This document shows positions 1 through 12,622 of a DNA stretch of 64,000 bases, piece after piece. Position numbers and translations under genes: made by a program. The notes under the pieces are model-generated. The model was not told the origin of the DNA. It did no database searches and saw only the letters and a program-made list of their open reading frames with translations. Source of the stretch: Insolitispirillum peregrinum (GTDB lineage Bacteria > Pseudomonadota > Alphaproteobacteria > Rhodospirillales > Rhodospirillaceae); NCBI RefSeq assembly GCF_900156605.1, contig NZ_FTOA01000005.1:62001-126000 (forward strand), read 5' to 3'. Every line of letters starts with the position of its first letter. The first letter of the stretch is position 1.

Positions 1-1
1 A

Positions 2-3499
<3,498 letters not shown>

Positions 3500-3523
3500 T
3501 TGGTGCCCAAAGGAGCGTTCCGC

Positions 3524-4654
3524 ATGTACACCATTCTGGTGGTGGATGATACACCTGACAACCTGCGCCTGATGGGGGCCCTGCTCAAGGACCGCTATCG
3601 GGTCAAGGTGGCGCGTGACGGGCTGCGCGGGCTGGAAATTGCCGCGACGCATCCACAGCCAGACCTGATTCTGCTGGACGTGATGATGCCGGAAATCGAC
3701 GGTTTTGATGTTTGCCGCCGATTGAAGGCCGATGCCGGGACGCGCGATATCCCGGTCATTTTCCTGACCGCAAAAAGCGAAGCCGCCGACGAGCAACAGG
3801 GCTTTGATCTGGGAGCGGTCGATTATATCACCAAGCCGATCAGCCCGCCGACCCTGCTGGCGCGGGTGGATACACATCTGCGCCTGAAGGCCAGTGGCGA
3901 CTTCCTGCGTGACCAGAATGCCTATCTGGAAGCCGAAGTTCAGCGCCGCAACCGCGAGCTGTCAGCGATTCAGGACGTGACGATCATGGCGCTGGCCAGT
4001 CTGGCCGAAACGCGTGACAGCGACACCGGCAACCACATTCTGCGCACCCAGCGGTACGTTGAGGTTCTGGCGCAAAAGCTGAGCACGCACCCGCGCTTTG
4101 CCGCTTTCCTGACGCCGGAAACGATTGCGATGATCGTCAAGTCGGCTCCGCTGCATGATATTGGCAAGGTTGGCATCCCTGATCGCATCCTGCTGAAGCC
4201 GGGCCGATTTACCCCCGACGAGTTCGAAATCATGAAGCGCCATACCACACTGGGTCGGGACGCCATCACGGCAGCAGAGCGCCATCTGGGGCTGGATGTC
4301 GATTTCCTGCGCTTTGCCAAGGAAATTGCCTATACCCATCAGGAAAAATGGGATGGCTCGGGCTATCCCGAAGCCCTCAAAGGGGACGATATCCCGGTTT
4401 CAGGCCGTCTGATGGCGGTGGCTGACGTCTATGATGCACTGATTTCCCGCCGGGTTTACAAGCCGGGGATGTCACACGAGCAGGCGACGGAGATCATCGC
4501 CAAGGGGCGGGGAAGCCACTTTGACCCCGACATGGTCGATGCCTTCCTTGAAATCGCCGGACAATTCCACGCCATCGCCTTGCACTATGCCGACAGTGAT
4601 GAAGAGCTGGAGGCAAAGAACGCCCATCTGGAAACCTTTGCGCCAGCGGGCTGA
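3524..4654 (+). CDS. Response regulator with HD-GYP cyclic-di-GMP phosphodiesterase domain
   Basis: Cytoplasmic REC-HD-GYP protein (376 aa), predicted to hydrolyse cyclic di-GMP when phosphorylated. The receiver has Asp52 in LLDVMMPEIDG. A coiled linker follows, then an HD-GYP domain with His211-Asp212 in HDIGKVGIPD and the signature at Gly280-Tyr-Pro (GSGYPEAL). I chose ATG 3524 because AAAGGAG lies just upstream; a longer frame opening at 3500 adds only eight residues without such a site. It follows the hybrid kinase by 24 bases and probably forms an operon and partner pair with it. Family and domain order are clear; the pairing is inferred from position. Confidence 0.93.
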   Translation: MYTILVVDDTPDNLRLMGALLKDRYRVKVARDGLRGLEIAATHPQPDLILLDVMMPEIDGFDVCRRLKADAGTRDIPVIFLTAKSEAADEQQGFDLGAVDYITKPISPPTLLARVDTHLRLKASGDFLRDQNAYLEAEVQRRNRELSAIQDVTIMALASLAETRDSDTGNHILRTQRYVEVLAQKLSTHPRFAAFLTPETIAMIVKSAPLHDIGKVGIPDRILLKPGRFTPDEFEIMKRHTTLGRDAITAAERHLGLDVDFLRFAKEIAYTHQEKWDGSGYPEALKGDDIPVSGRLMAVADVYDALISRRVYKPGMSHEQATEIIAKGRGSHFDPDMVDAFLEIAGQFHAIALHYADSDEELEAKNAHLETFAPAG

Positions 4655-4681
4655 TCTGCAGGCATCAGAGCTGTAAACCCT

Positions 4682-4760
4682 GTTTTCTCTTTTACTTCAA
4701 AGAAATGGGGTCCGGGGCCTCAATGCCCCGGCGAGGTGTGGAGCAGCGCTCCACGTCCCT
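4682..4760 (+). repeat. Interspersed GC-rich palindromic element, family B (copy B1)
   Basis: A pyrimidine-rich lead (TTTTCTCTTTTACTTC) is followed by GGGGTCCGGGGCC...GGCCCCGG-like dyads and a GGAGCAGCGCTCC palindrome. Similar blocks occur at 18719-18880, 26416-26478 (opposite strand) and 37737-37875, always beyond gene 3' ends. It may act as a transcript-end structure. Confidence 0.75.
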
Positions 4761-4863
4761 AGAGCAGCGTGCGTTAAATCGGACGCGGGCACGCTGCTCC
4801 AAGCTTTTGTTCTGTCGCATTGTTTATGCGAAAACCGGTTCCCACTTTTCGCACAATGCTCTA
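4761..4863 (+). repeat. Composite palindromic repeat: element C (4761-4799) plus element A (about 4800-4862)
   Basis: The first part is a perfect stem GAGCAGCGTG/CACGCTGCTC around a conserved GTGCGTTAAATC loop. The second contains GCGAAAACCGGTTCCCAC flanked by GCATTGT/ACAATGC arms. The right end reads ...GCTCTA, and its last bases are the dacB stop codon (TAG on the minus strand, 4861-4863). The same A-plus-C pairing recurs at 28300-28400 in the opposite order. Confidence 0.8.
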
Positions 4864-6279
4864 AAACTTCCCGTACCACTCCTTGACCAGCGCCTCTTCC
4901 TGCTCGCGGGCGGCCTTCAGCCAGGCCTTGGCCGGGTCGCGGTAGCGGGCGTCGTCGCGGCTGTCAAAGGGCAGGGCATCGTACAGGCGGCGCTGCTCGG
5001 CATCGTCACTCATGATGCAAAAGGCCAGGTCCTTGCCGGTGGCGGTGGTCAGAATGCCGGACAGGGCACGGGCATAGAACATGGTGCCGGTCTTGGTCCG
5101 CAACAGCGGGGATGCGCCCGGATCGTCGGCCATGAACGGATCGAGCTTGCGGCCCCGCAGCAAGGGTTTGACCGCCACGCCATGGAACGCTGCGGTGGCG
5201 GCGTGGGCGGTCAGGGCGGCGCACTGGCCGGGGGTCATCTGCGACTGATCGGTCAGGCCCGAGGCGTTGTGCAGGACAAACGAGGTCTTGCTCCAGGCGA
5301 CATTCGGCAGCATCTGCTGAACGGCGGCATTGATCTTGCCGCCCGCCTCTGCCGGGGTGGCGCTGGCGGTGGCTTGCAGGGCCAGCGTTTCCAGCATCAT
5401 GTTGTTTGAATAATACAGGCCATCGCGCAGCAGGGTAGGCAACGGCTCGCTGGTATGGCTGGCCAGAGTGGTGGTGGTGGCGCTGCTGCCTGCTGGGGCG
5501 GTTTGCGGGGCGGCCTGTGGAGTGGGGAGGGTGATTTTCTCCTGCCGGGCATAGACCGCAAACACCGATGCGGCGAACAGGCCGGGGTCCTTGACCGGCA
5601 GCCACTTGTCACCGCTGGTGAATGAGGCTGGCAGATCGACCAGCCCGGCGGGAGCCAGCGGAATTTCGCCGCCGGTGGCGGCTTTGCTCACGCCATCCTT
5701 GCCCTTGGGCCAGCGGACCAGAAAGCGCGACGAGTCCACCGCCAGCCCGCCCAACGGCGGGTTATAGGAGGCATCATCGGGCTGGCGAGGCTCGATGGCG
5801 GGCAGTGACGGAACCGCAGAGCCGTCATAAAGGAACCGGCCACTGATCTTTTTGACTCCGGCCTGCGCCAGCGCTTTGGCCATCTGTTGCAGGTCTTCGT
5901 GAACCAGCGACGGATCACCGCCACCGACCAGCAGCAGGTCGCCCTGCAGAACGCCCTTTTTGTCAATGCTGCCGGATGACAGCAGGCGGGTGGTAAAGCG
6001 GGTTTCGGCAGGCAGGCGGTCAAGGATCACCAGAGCCGCAGGCAGTTTGGCCACCGAGGCCGGGATATAGGGGGCGCGCACATCGCGGGCGAGCAGGACC
6101 TTGCCGCTATCGACCTCGATGACCGCATAGCCGGTGCGGGTCTCGGCCTGGGCGCTGGCAAGCGGGGCCATGGCACATCCCAGCAGGCCGACGGCCAGAA
6201 GGGTGTCTCGCAGTGAAGGGGGGCTCTGACGGCGGGCAGACTTGGGGCGGGCGGGCGTTACAGGCTGCACAGTTTCCAC
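4861..6279 (-). CDS. dacB: D-alanyl-D-alanine carboxypeptidase/endopeptidase, PBP4 (S13) family
   Basis: Periplasmic low-molecular-mass penicillin-binding protein that trims or cleaves D-Ala cross-links in peptidoglycan. 472 aa, the usual PBP4 size. An Arg-rich N-terminus and hydrophobic stretch end in a probable signal-peptidase site (APLASAQAE, about residue 45). The three catalytic motifs are present: SxxK as SVAK (Ser75-Lys78), SxN as SNN (291-293) and KTG (396-398). A Pro/Ala/Thr-rich stretch at 253-275 sits between domains. The start overlaps the end of the extensin-like gene by 22 bases, so the two are probably translated together. Its stop codon lies in a family A repeat. Confidence 0.95.
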   Translation of the reverse strand: METVQPVTPARPKSARRQSPPSLRDTLLAVGLLGCAMAPLASAQAETRTGYAVIEVDSGKVLLARDVRAPYIPASVAKLPAALVILDRLPAETRFTTRLLSSGSIDKKGVLQGDLLLVGGGDPSLVHEDLQQMAKALAQAGVKKISGRFLYDGSAVPSLPAIEPRQPDDASYNPPLGGLAVDSSRFLVRWPKGKDGVSKAATGGEIPLAPAGLVDLPASFTSGDKWLPVKDPGLFAASVFAVYARQEKITLPTPQAAPQTAPAGSSATTTTLASHTSEPLPTLLRDGLYYSNNMMLETLALQATASATPAEAGGKINAAVQQMLPNVAWSKTSFVLHNASGLTDQSQMTPGQCAALTAHAATAAFHGVAVKPLLRGRKLDPFMADDPGASPLLRTKTGTMFYARALSGILTTATGKDLAFCIMSDDAEQRRLYDALPFDSRDDARYRDPAKAWLKAAREQEEALVKEWYGKF

Positions 6280-6908
6280 GGTCCAATATCCAGATGCAGA
6301 TGGTTTTCGTGATCTTTGTCCGAGTTCGGTGTCAGCACGACACTGAACAGGCCACAGGCTCCGCGGGCGACGTCACGCAGGAATGCGCCCTTGCTGCCGC
6401 CTGCCGACCAGTCTTTTTCCACGCTGATCCGGGTGCCGTTGGCCAGTTCGAAACCAGCGATGTCAATTGCCTTGCCAAAGGCGTGCTCGGACAGGCGCGA
6501 CCGGTTGGAGGTGCGGCCGCGGCAATTGTAGCCACCGTAATGAAAAATCTTTTTCAGATCCTGCTGAAAATGCTGCTGGACTGCCGGACGAACGACGTTT
6601 TCCTCCCACAGCGACACCTGACGGGCCAGCGAGCAGTCAACCGTCACTGGCTTGTCGAGTGCAAAGGGGACTTCGGTCAGGGAAATGGCGGTGCTGACGC
6701 CACAGGCCCCGCTCTGCGCCGTATCCGGCAGGCGGTTAAAGGCCACGCCGCGATAGGACAGGTCGATGATGCATGCCGGGCCGGTCAGATAGGTTGACGC
6801 GGGAACCTGTGTGCTGCGCTGTGCCGGGGGCGGAGAGCCGGCGCAGGCACTGAGCAGGGCCAGCAGGACGATCGGTATTAACGGGCGGAGGAGGAATCTG
6901 GCAGGCAT
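6258..6908 (-). CDS. Extensin-like C-terminal domain lipoprotein
   Basis: Envelope lipoprotein of the extensin-like_C family, which resembles LAS-type metallopeptidases by its conserved His/Asp pattern. ATG 6908 gives an N-terminus MPARFLLRPL followed by a hydrophobic run and lipobox LLSAC, so the mature protein should begin at that Cys and be lipid-anchored. Conserved features are SEHAFGKAIDIAGF and HENHLHLDIGPWK near the C-terminus, which carry the expected metal-binding histidines. The start overlaps the chaC 3' end by 31 bases and its 3' end overlaps dacB. That neighbourhood suggests peptidoglycan work, though the reaction is not established for this family as a whole. Confidence 0.88.
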   Translation of the reverse strand: MPARFLLRPLIPIVLLALLSACAGSPPPAQRSTQVPASTYLTGPACIIDLSYRGVAFNRLPDTAQSGACGVSTAISLTEVPFALDKPVTVDCSLARQVSLWEENVVRPAVQQHFQQDLKKIFHYGGYNCRGRTSNRSRLSEHAFGKAIDIAGFELANGTRISVEKDWSAGGSKGAFLRDVARGACGLFSVVLTPNSDKDHENHLHLDIGPWKLCSL

Positions 6909-7552
6909 TGTCTCACGGCGTGCAGGGAACGATCTGTAATCCCCAGCGCGTCCAGATGGGCGAGGGTTGAGCAAAGATACTCTGTATTGCTGCCAAGATC
7001 ACCGGTTGCTTTGGCAATAATTTTTGCCGTTTCGGCCACCGACAGTTTTCCGGCATAGCGCGGGCAGAGCTGGTTCATCACAAAGGCCAGCGCCGGGATT
7101 GACTGGTCGGGGGTGCGCACCGGCAGCCAGCGCGGCAGATAGCCGTCCGAGACCATTTCCCGTCGCCACAGGATCGCCAGTTCTTCGCGCACCTGCGGCC
7201 CGGCGATGCGAAAGGCGACCCCTCGGCAGGACCCTCCGCGATCCAGTCCCAGCACCAGACCGGGGTGCTGGGGGGTGCCCCGACCGGCAGGCGTCCACAG
7301 GCAAAAGCGACGGTGATAGCCGTGCAGGGTGGCCCGCTGGTGCTCGACCACATGCAGGGCCGGGTTCCACATCAGGGAGCCATAGCCAAAAATCCACGCA
7401 TCTCCGCCAGCCTGAACGCTGGCCGGGGCACTGGCAAGGGTCTGGTCGAGGGATTCGGCCATTTCCTCCGCGCTGGTCACGGGAATCAGGCCCTTGCATG
7501 CGGCAACCATCCGCATCAGCGCACCATCTCGGATCTCTTCACGGGAAATCAC
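6878..7552 (-). CDS. chaC: Glutathione-specific gamma-glutamylcyclotransferase, ChaC family
   Basis: Cytosolic enzyme expected to cleave glutathione into 5-oxoproline and Cys-Gly. The substrate-binding YGSL motif is at 57-60 in IFGYGSLMWNP, and Glu132 in RREMVSDGYLP fits the catalytic acid position of the family. 224 aa, normal for bacterial ChaC. The start is a GTG preceded by AAGGA at good spacing; the first ATG codons lie twelve or more residues in. It is first in a three-gene minus-strand unit with overlapping ends (chaC, extensin-like, dacB), an unusual link between glutathione turnover and cell-wall genes. Family assignment is firm; the functional link is inferred. Confidence 0.92.
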   Translation of the reverse strand: MISREEIRDGALMRMVAACKGLIPVTSAEEMAESLDQTLASAPASVQAGGDAWIFGYGSLMWNPALHVVEHQRATLHGYHRRFCLWTPAGRGTPQHPGLVLGLDRGGSCRGVAFRIAGPQVREELAILWRREMVSDGYLPRWLPVRTPDQSIPALAFVMNQLCPRYAGKLSVAETAKIIAKATGDLGSNTEYLCSTLAHLDALGITDRSLHAVRQCLPDSSSAR

Positions 7553-7963
7553 AGCGCGGTCCTTGTTTTCAGCATTTTTTCCGAGGTCTTGAAACAGCTC
7601 CCGGCACGCCAGGACATCTCGTTGTTTTATACCGTGAGAGGGAGGCCAGATGCAAAGCTGCAGTCCATTTTGCCCACTGCGCCGGGAGCAGGCACGGCAA
7701 AAAGCAAATAGCAGAATTACCTTATAAACGCATAAACTTTCTGACTGTAGTGCTGCATGATCTGCATTCTGTGGGTGAAGTCACCGTCACAAGGGAATTA
7801 TGCATGTAAAATCATGGCCTTATACCTAGGTATAGGGCCGGAGATTGATAAAAAGTCTTGTATCTTTCCCAAACGGCAGCCGTATAGTAATCCTTGTTAT
7901 GTGTCGGATAAGCAAAAAGAATGACCGTAACGATAAAAAGTGGCCCAAAAAAACGGGGGCATC
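7553..7963. promoter_or_regulatory. Divergent, AT-rich intergenic region with a 14-bp palindrome
   Basis: About 410 bases between chaC (minus) and the five-PAS kinase (plus), clearly more AT-rich than the surroundings. The perfect palindrome TATACCTAGGTATA is at 7821-7834, about 130 bases before the kinase start, and could be an operator for a dimeric regulator. I could not assign a convincing -35/-10 pair and see no supported gene here. Confidence 0.45.
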
Positions 7964-10777
7964 ATGGGAGGAGTTGTCGAATGCCTGTCCACCTCGGCGG
8001 TGGACAGCGTATTGTCGTCAGTGTTGACTGGTTTACCGGATGGGGTTGCCGTTTTTGACGGGAACGCCCGGCTGGTTGTTGCCAATCCTGCCTGCGGTAT
8101 CTTGCTTCGCTTGCCTGACGGCTTGATGCGGGCGGGGACGCCGCTGCGGGACATGGCTGCCTGCCGTCTGCATGCGGCGATCATCGCCGGTGCCGAACCG
8201 GGGGGATTGGCGCACCGGCTGGATGAGGTGGAGGAGCGGGCCCGGCGCAGCCTGACAGACTCCTTTGAATTCCGTTTGCATCAGCCCGAAGGCGTAGTGC
8301 TGGAGGTCAGTTCGCGCCCTGTCGTCATTCCGGCGGGGGGGGCATGGCGCAGTGGTCCGGGGTTCGTCTGGACCATCCGCGACATTACCCGGCAGTGTCA
8401 GGCCGCCGAGGCGATGGCCCGCAGGCAGGAACGCTATGATCTGGCGTTGCAGTCGGCCAACGAAGGGCTTTATGACTGGGACATCGGCCACAACACCATT
8501 TTCTTTTCCGAGCGCCTGCGCGAGTTGTTCGGGCTGAACGATCAGCAGCACAGCCCGGAAGACTGGTCCAGCCGCATTTATCCCGATGACCGGCCGCTCT
8601 ACAAGGCGGCCCACCGGGCGCACCTCAAGGGGCAGACGGCCCGCTTTGCCTGCGAATACCGCATGCAGACCGGCGATGGTCGCCTGCTGTGGGTGCGCCA
8701 GCACGGCATTGCGGTGCGGGATGCCGAAGGCCGGGCCGTGCGGCTGACCGGCTCGGTGGCCGATGTCAGCGAGTACCGCGAAGCAACACGGGCGTTAAGG
8801 GCCAGCGAAGAACGCCACATGATGGCCATGCAGGCGCTGAATGAGGGTGTCTATGAATGGTCGCTGGCCGATGGGGTCGTTCATGTCAGCGAACGGTTGC
8901 AGATGCTGTTCGGCATGGCTCGTTCCTCGTTTCCGTCCGATGGCTGGGTTGACCGGGTTCATCCCGATGACCGGACCCGTTTTCTGCTGGCGCAGCGGGC
9001 ATTGCTGAAAGGCGATGTTCCCCGCCTCGAAATGGATTATCGCCTGCGGTGGGGCGATCAGTCTGCCGATGAGAGGGGCGGCGAGGATGCGCCCGAGTGG
9101 CGTTGGGTTCGGCATCGTGGTGTGGCCATGCGGGATGCCCGGGGCCGGGTGGTGCGGGTGATTGGCTCGTCGGGGGATATCACCGACCAGCGCCGTGCCG
9201 AAGACGCGCTGCAGGAAAGCCAGCGGGCGCTGAATGCCGAGCGGGAAATTCTGCAGGCAACGCTGGAAAACATGGATCAGGGGATCTTCATGGCCGACAG
9301 CGCCCAGCGGCTGGTGGCCCACAACAGCCGTTTTGGCCAAATGTTCGGGTTCGATCCGGGCGAAATCGTCAACGGCATGGCGCTGGACGACATTTTGCGC
9401 CGCCTGTGGCTCCGGGATGCCATTCCGCAGCCCTATGAACGGCTGCACGAGACCTTTCTGGGGGAAGAGTGCTGCCAGACGGTCAATACCCATGAAATCC
9501 ACCGCATGGAAGGGCAGGTGATCGAAGCCCGCAACGTGCCGCTGGGGGATGGCCGCTTTGTCCGCACCTTTACCGATGTCACCGCCCGCAAGCAGGCCGA
9601 AGCCGCCGTTCGCGAACTGATCGAGGCGATGCCGCTGCCGTTGGTGGTGACGGCGCTGGACAGTCATCATGTCCTTTATGCCAACCAGTGCGCCCAGCAG
9701 GCGTACCGCATTCAGTTGGGCATGGGGGCGGTTCACAGTGCCTATGTCAATCCGGCGGAACGGGACCTGCTGGTGGCGGCGCTGGAGCAGGATGGCGAGG
9801 TCAATGACTTTGAAACCCGCCTGCGCACCCCCGACGGCGCCGACGTGTGGGTGCTGATGAGTGCCCGCCGGATGGTCTATCGCGGGCAGCGGGCCATTCT
9901 GGTGGCTTCGCTGGTGATTAACGAACGCAAGGCACTGGAACGGGACCTGACCGACGCCAAGCTAAAGGCCGAGCAGGCGCTGGCCGAGTTGCAGGCGACC
10001 CAGCAAAGCCTGATCGAAGCGGAAAAAATGGCCTCGCTGGGGGGATTGGTGGCCGGGGTGGCGCACGAAATCAATACCCCGGTGGGGATCACCCTGACCA
10101 CCGCCAGCCATTTGCAGGAAAAGGTGACCCAGCTCGGTCGCCTGTTTGAAAGCGGGAGCATTCGCAAGCAGGATTTTGCCGCATTCCTGTCGGTGGCCAA
10201 CAGTGCCTGCGCCTTGCTGATGTCCAATTCCACCCGTGCCGCCAATCTGATCCAGAGTTTCAAACAGGTGGCGGTGGATCAGGCGAGCGAGGAGCGGCGG
10301 CGCTTTGATCTGCGCAGCTATATCGACGAAATCCTGCTGAGTCTGGGGCCGCGCCTGCGCCGGTCTCCGCACCGGGTCGAGGTGGCATGCCCCGAGGAAA
10401 TCGAGGTGGACAGCTACCCCGGTCCGCTCAGTCAGGTGCTGACCAATTTCGTGATGAATTCACTGCTGCACGGCTTGCAGGATGATCAACCGGGGGTTAT
10501 CTCGATTGTGGTGGAGCGTGTTGACGTCGGCATGCCTTCCGGGGCGGTGATCGAGGTGTGCTATCAGGATTCTGGTCGGGGTATTCCGGCGGAGAACCTG
10601 AAAAAAGTCTTTGATCCCTTCTTTACCACCCGACGGGGGGAAGGCGGCTCTGGTCTGGGGCTGAACATTGTCTACAACATCGTCACCCAAACCCTGAAGG
10701 GGTCCATCCGGGTTGAAAGCCCCCCCGGCAGTGGGGCCCGCTTCATCCTGCGGTTTCCGCAACGGGTGCCGCAATAA
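7964..10777 (+). CDS. Soluble multi-PAS sensor histidine kinase
   Basis: 937-aa kinase with no transmembrane helix, so a cytoplasmic sensor. PAS-type segments are visible at about 20-135 (LPDGVAVFDGNARLVVANPA), 155-275, 280-415, 425-545 (MDQGIFMADSAQRLVAHNSRF) and 550-665, followed by a coiled coil. The HisKA segment has His701 in GVAHEINTPVG, a subtype of histidine box. The HATPase carries DSGRGIPAENLKKVFDPFF and GSGLGLNIVYN. Segments 2 and 3 are very alike (DGRLLWVRQHGIAVRDAEGR versus WVRHRGVAMRDARGR), suggesting internal duplication. ATG 7964 is preferred over GTG 7940, but neither has a strong ribosome site. The HD-GYP regulator 56 bases downstream is the likely partner. Confidence 0.92.
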   Translation: MGGVVECLSTSAVDSVLSSVLTGLPDGVAVFDGNARLVVANPACGILLRLPDGLMRAGTPLRDMAACRLHAAIIAGAEPGGLAHRLDEVEERARRSLTDSFEFRLHQPEGVVLEVSSRPVVIPAGGAWRSGPGFVWTIRDITRQCQAAEAMARRQERYDLALQSANEGLYDWDIGHNTIFFSERLRELFGLNDQQHSPEDWSSRIYPDDRPLYKAAHRAHLKGQTARFACEYRMQTGDGRLLWVRQHGIAVRDAEGRAVRLTGSVADVSEYREATRALRASEERHMMAMQALNEGVYEWSLADGVVHVSERLQMLFGMARSSFPSDGWVDRVHPDDRTRFLLAQRALLKGDVPRLEMDYRLRWGDQSADERGGEDAPEWRWVRHRGVAMRDARGRVVRVIGSSGDITDQRRAEDALQESQRALNAEREILQATLENMDQGIFMADSAQRLVAHNSRFGQMFGFDPGEIVNGMALDDILRRLWLRDAIPQPYERLHETFLGEECCQTVNTHEIHRMEGQVIEARNVPLGDGRFVRTFTDVTARKQAEAAVRELIEAMPLPLVVTALDSHHVLYANQCAQQAYRIQLGMGAVHSAYVNPAERDLLVAALEQDGEVNDFETRLRTPDGADVWVLMSARRMVYRGQRAILVASLVINERKALERDLTDAKLKAEQALAELQATQQSLIEAEKMASLGGLVAGVAHEINTPVGITLTTASHLQEKVTQLGRLFESGSIRKQDFAAFLSVANSACALLMSNSTRAANLIQSFKQVAVDQASEERRRFDLRSYIDEILLSLGPRLRRSPHRVEVACPEEIEVDSYPGPLSQVLTNFVMNSLLHGLQDDQPGVISIVVERVDVGMPSGAVIEVCYQDSGRGIPAENLKKVFDPFFTTRRGEGGSGLGLNIVYNIVTQTLKGSIRVESPPGSGARFILRFPQRVPQ

Positions 10778-10832
10778 CGGATAAAGACCGCTGGATCGTC
10801 ATGGGCAGATCGGAATAGGGAGGATAAAAATA

Positions 10833-12437
10833 ATGAGCAATGACCTGCTGTTTGACGATGATGCCCCCTTGTTCGATGAACAGGACGAGCTGTTCATGCT
10901 GTCCGAGACCGACCAGCCAACCCTCCGGCGGCAGGGCTGGAAGGTGCTGGTTGTCGATGATGAACCCGAAGTCCATGCCATGACCGCCATGGTGCTGGCC
11001 GACGTGACCTATCAGGGGCGTGGCATCGAGATGATCTCGGCCTATTCAGCCGGGCAGGCGCGCGATATCCTGAGCCAGACGCCGGATCTGGCCTGCATCC
11101 TGCTTGATGTGGTGATGGAAACCGACGATGCCGGTTTGCAGCTGGTGCGCTTTATCCGTCAACAGCTTGGCAATCATAACAGCCGGATCATCCTGCGGAC
11201 CGGCCAACCCGGGCAGGCACCGGAACGGGATGTGATCGTTGATTATGACATTAACGACTACAAGGCCAAAACCGAGCTGACATCACAAAAACTGTTCACC
11301 TCCATGATCGCCGCCCTGCGGTCCTATGATGACATTCTGGCGCTGGAAATGAGCCGGGCCGGGTTGCAAAAGATCATTGATGCGTCGGCCAACCTGTTTC
11401 AGGTCCGCTCGATGCAAAGCTTTTCCTCCGGGGTGCTGACCCAGCTTTCGGCGCTGCTGGGGGTGTCGGTCAGTGGCATTCTGTGTGCCCAGTCGGGCGG
11501 AGTATCGCAAGAGCCAGGCCCGTCTGACGACCTGTTCATTCTGGCCGGAGCGGGCAACTATGAACATTGCTCCGAACAGACGTCCGGGCAAAACCTTGAT
11601 CCCCTGATCCTGTCCACCATCCGGGGGGTGCTGATCAGCAAGGCGAATCGTTACAGTGATGACCACATTGCGCTGTACATCCGGACGCCCAACCAGCGGG
11701 AAGTGGTGGCCTATCTGCATGTTCATCGTCCGCTGGGGCCGCTGGATGAAAAGCTGGTCGAGGTGTTCTGCGGCAAGGTTTCGGTCGGCTTTGACAATAT
11801 CTGGCTGTACGAACAACTGAAGCGGGCGCACGAAGCGACGGTGGTCGCACTGGCCGGTCTGGCCGAGTACAAGGACAACGATACCGGCGAGCATGTCCTG
11901 CGGGTGGAGCAGATCACCAGTTCGACGGCGCGCAGCCTGCGGCAGATGGGGGCCTATGAAAGCGAGCTGACCGACGTGTTTTTAGAGCAGGTCGGGATGG
12001 CCGCGATCCTGCACGACGTTGGCAAGGTGTCCATCCCTGATCATATCCTGCAAAAGCCGGGGCGGCTGACGGCAGAGGAATTCACCATCATGAAAGAGCA
12101 TGCTGGCAGTGGTGGTGGTATTCTGCAACGGGCGGCGCGGATGGTCTCGGGGGCCAGTTACCTGTCTCTGGGGGCGGAAATCGCCTCGTGTCACCATGAG
12201 CGCTGGGACGGGAACGGTTATCCTCGTGGCCTGAAGGGGGAGGATATTCCGCTGTCGGCACGGATTGTGGCGGTGGCCGACGTATATGACGCGCTGATCA
12301 GTGCCCGGCCTTACAAGGCCCCATGGCCGTTCGAGGAAGCCATCGCCTATATCCGGCAAGGCGCCGGAAGCCAGTTCGATCCGTTGGTGGTCGAGGCCTT
12401 TATGAGGGAAATTGGAGCCGGGAATACCTGCGTTTAG
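10833..12437 (+). CDS. Response regulator REC-DUF3369-HD-GYP, predicted cyclic-di-GMP phosphodiesterase
   Basis: 534-aa cytoplasmic regulator. A receiver domain starts near residue 35 with Asp92 in ILLDVVMET. A DUF3369 sensory segment follows (about 175-325), then HD-GYP with His394-Asp395 (LHDVGKVSIPDHILQKPG) and GYP at 462-464 (GNGYPRGL). The start is supported by GGGAGGA upstream of ATG. The receiver output retains all diagnostic HD-GYP residues, so it should be an active phosphodiesterase. It sits between two sensor kinases and is the second HD-GYP regulator within 9 kb, so local control of cyclic di-GMP is likely. Confidence 0.93.
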   Translation: MSNDLLFDDDAPLFDEQDELFMLSETDQPTLRRQGWKVLVVDDEPEVHAMTAMVLADVTYQGRGIEMISAYSAGQARDILSQTPDLACILLDVVMETDDAGLQLVRFIRQQLGNHNSRIILRTGQPGQAPERDVIVDYDINDYKAKTELTSQKLFTSMIAALRSYDDILALEMSRAGLQKIIDASANLFQVRSMQSFSSGVLTQLSALLGVSVSGILCAQSGGVSQEPGPSDDLFILAGAGNYEHCSEQTSGQNLDPLILSTIRGVLISKANRYSDDHIALYIRTPNQREVVAYLHVHRPLGPLDEKLVEVFCGKVSVGFDNIWLYEQLKRAHEATVVALAGLAEYKDNDTGEHVLRVEQITSSTARSLRQMGAYESELTDVFLEQVGMAAILHDVGKVSIPDHILQKPGRLTAEEFTIMKEHAGSGGGILQRAARMVSGASYLSLGAEIASCHHERWDGNGYPRGLKGEDIPLSARIVAVADVYDALISARPYKAPWPFEEAIAYIRQGAGSQFDPLVVEAFMREIGAGNTCV

Positions 12438-12543
12438 GAGGTGTTGCCGTTCTGGCCGCGGACAAAAGGCGGGCATCGCCTTTGCCTGTGGTGCAGTAGG
12501 GTTTCTTTTCTGCCTGTAATGGGCATAAAATGCACTGCAACAG

Positions 12544-12580
12544 GGAACGGTCTCCGGATTTCGGGGGCCGTTCCGTTATT
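12544..12580 (+). terminator. Hairpin terminator after the HD-GYP regulator
   Basis: Stem GGAACGG/CCGTTCC with an inner G-rich/C-rich pairing, followed by GTTATT. It lies between the regulator stop and the next kinase start, so it probably ends or attenuates the upstream transcript. The T-tract is weak. Confidence 0.55.
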
Positions 12581-12622
12581 CGCTGACTTGTGCCTGAAAC
12601 GTCCTGATCACGGTTTCCTCTG

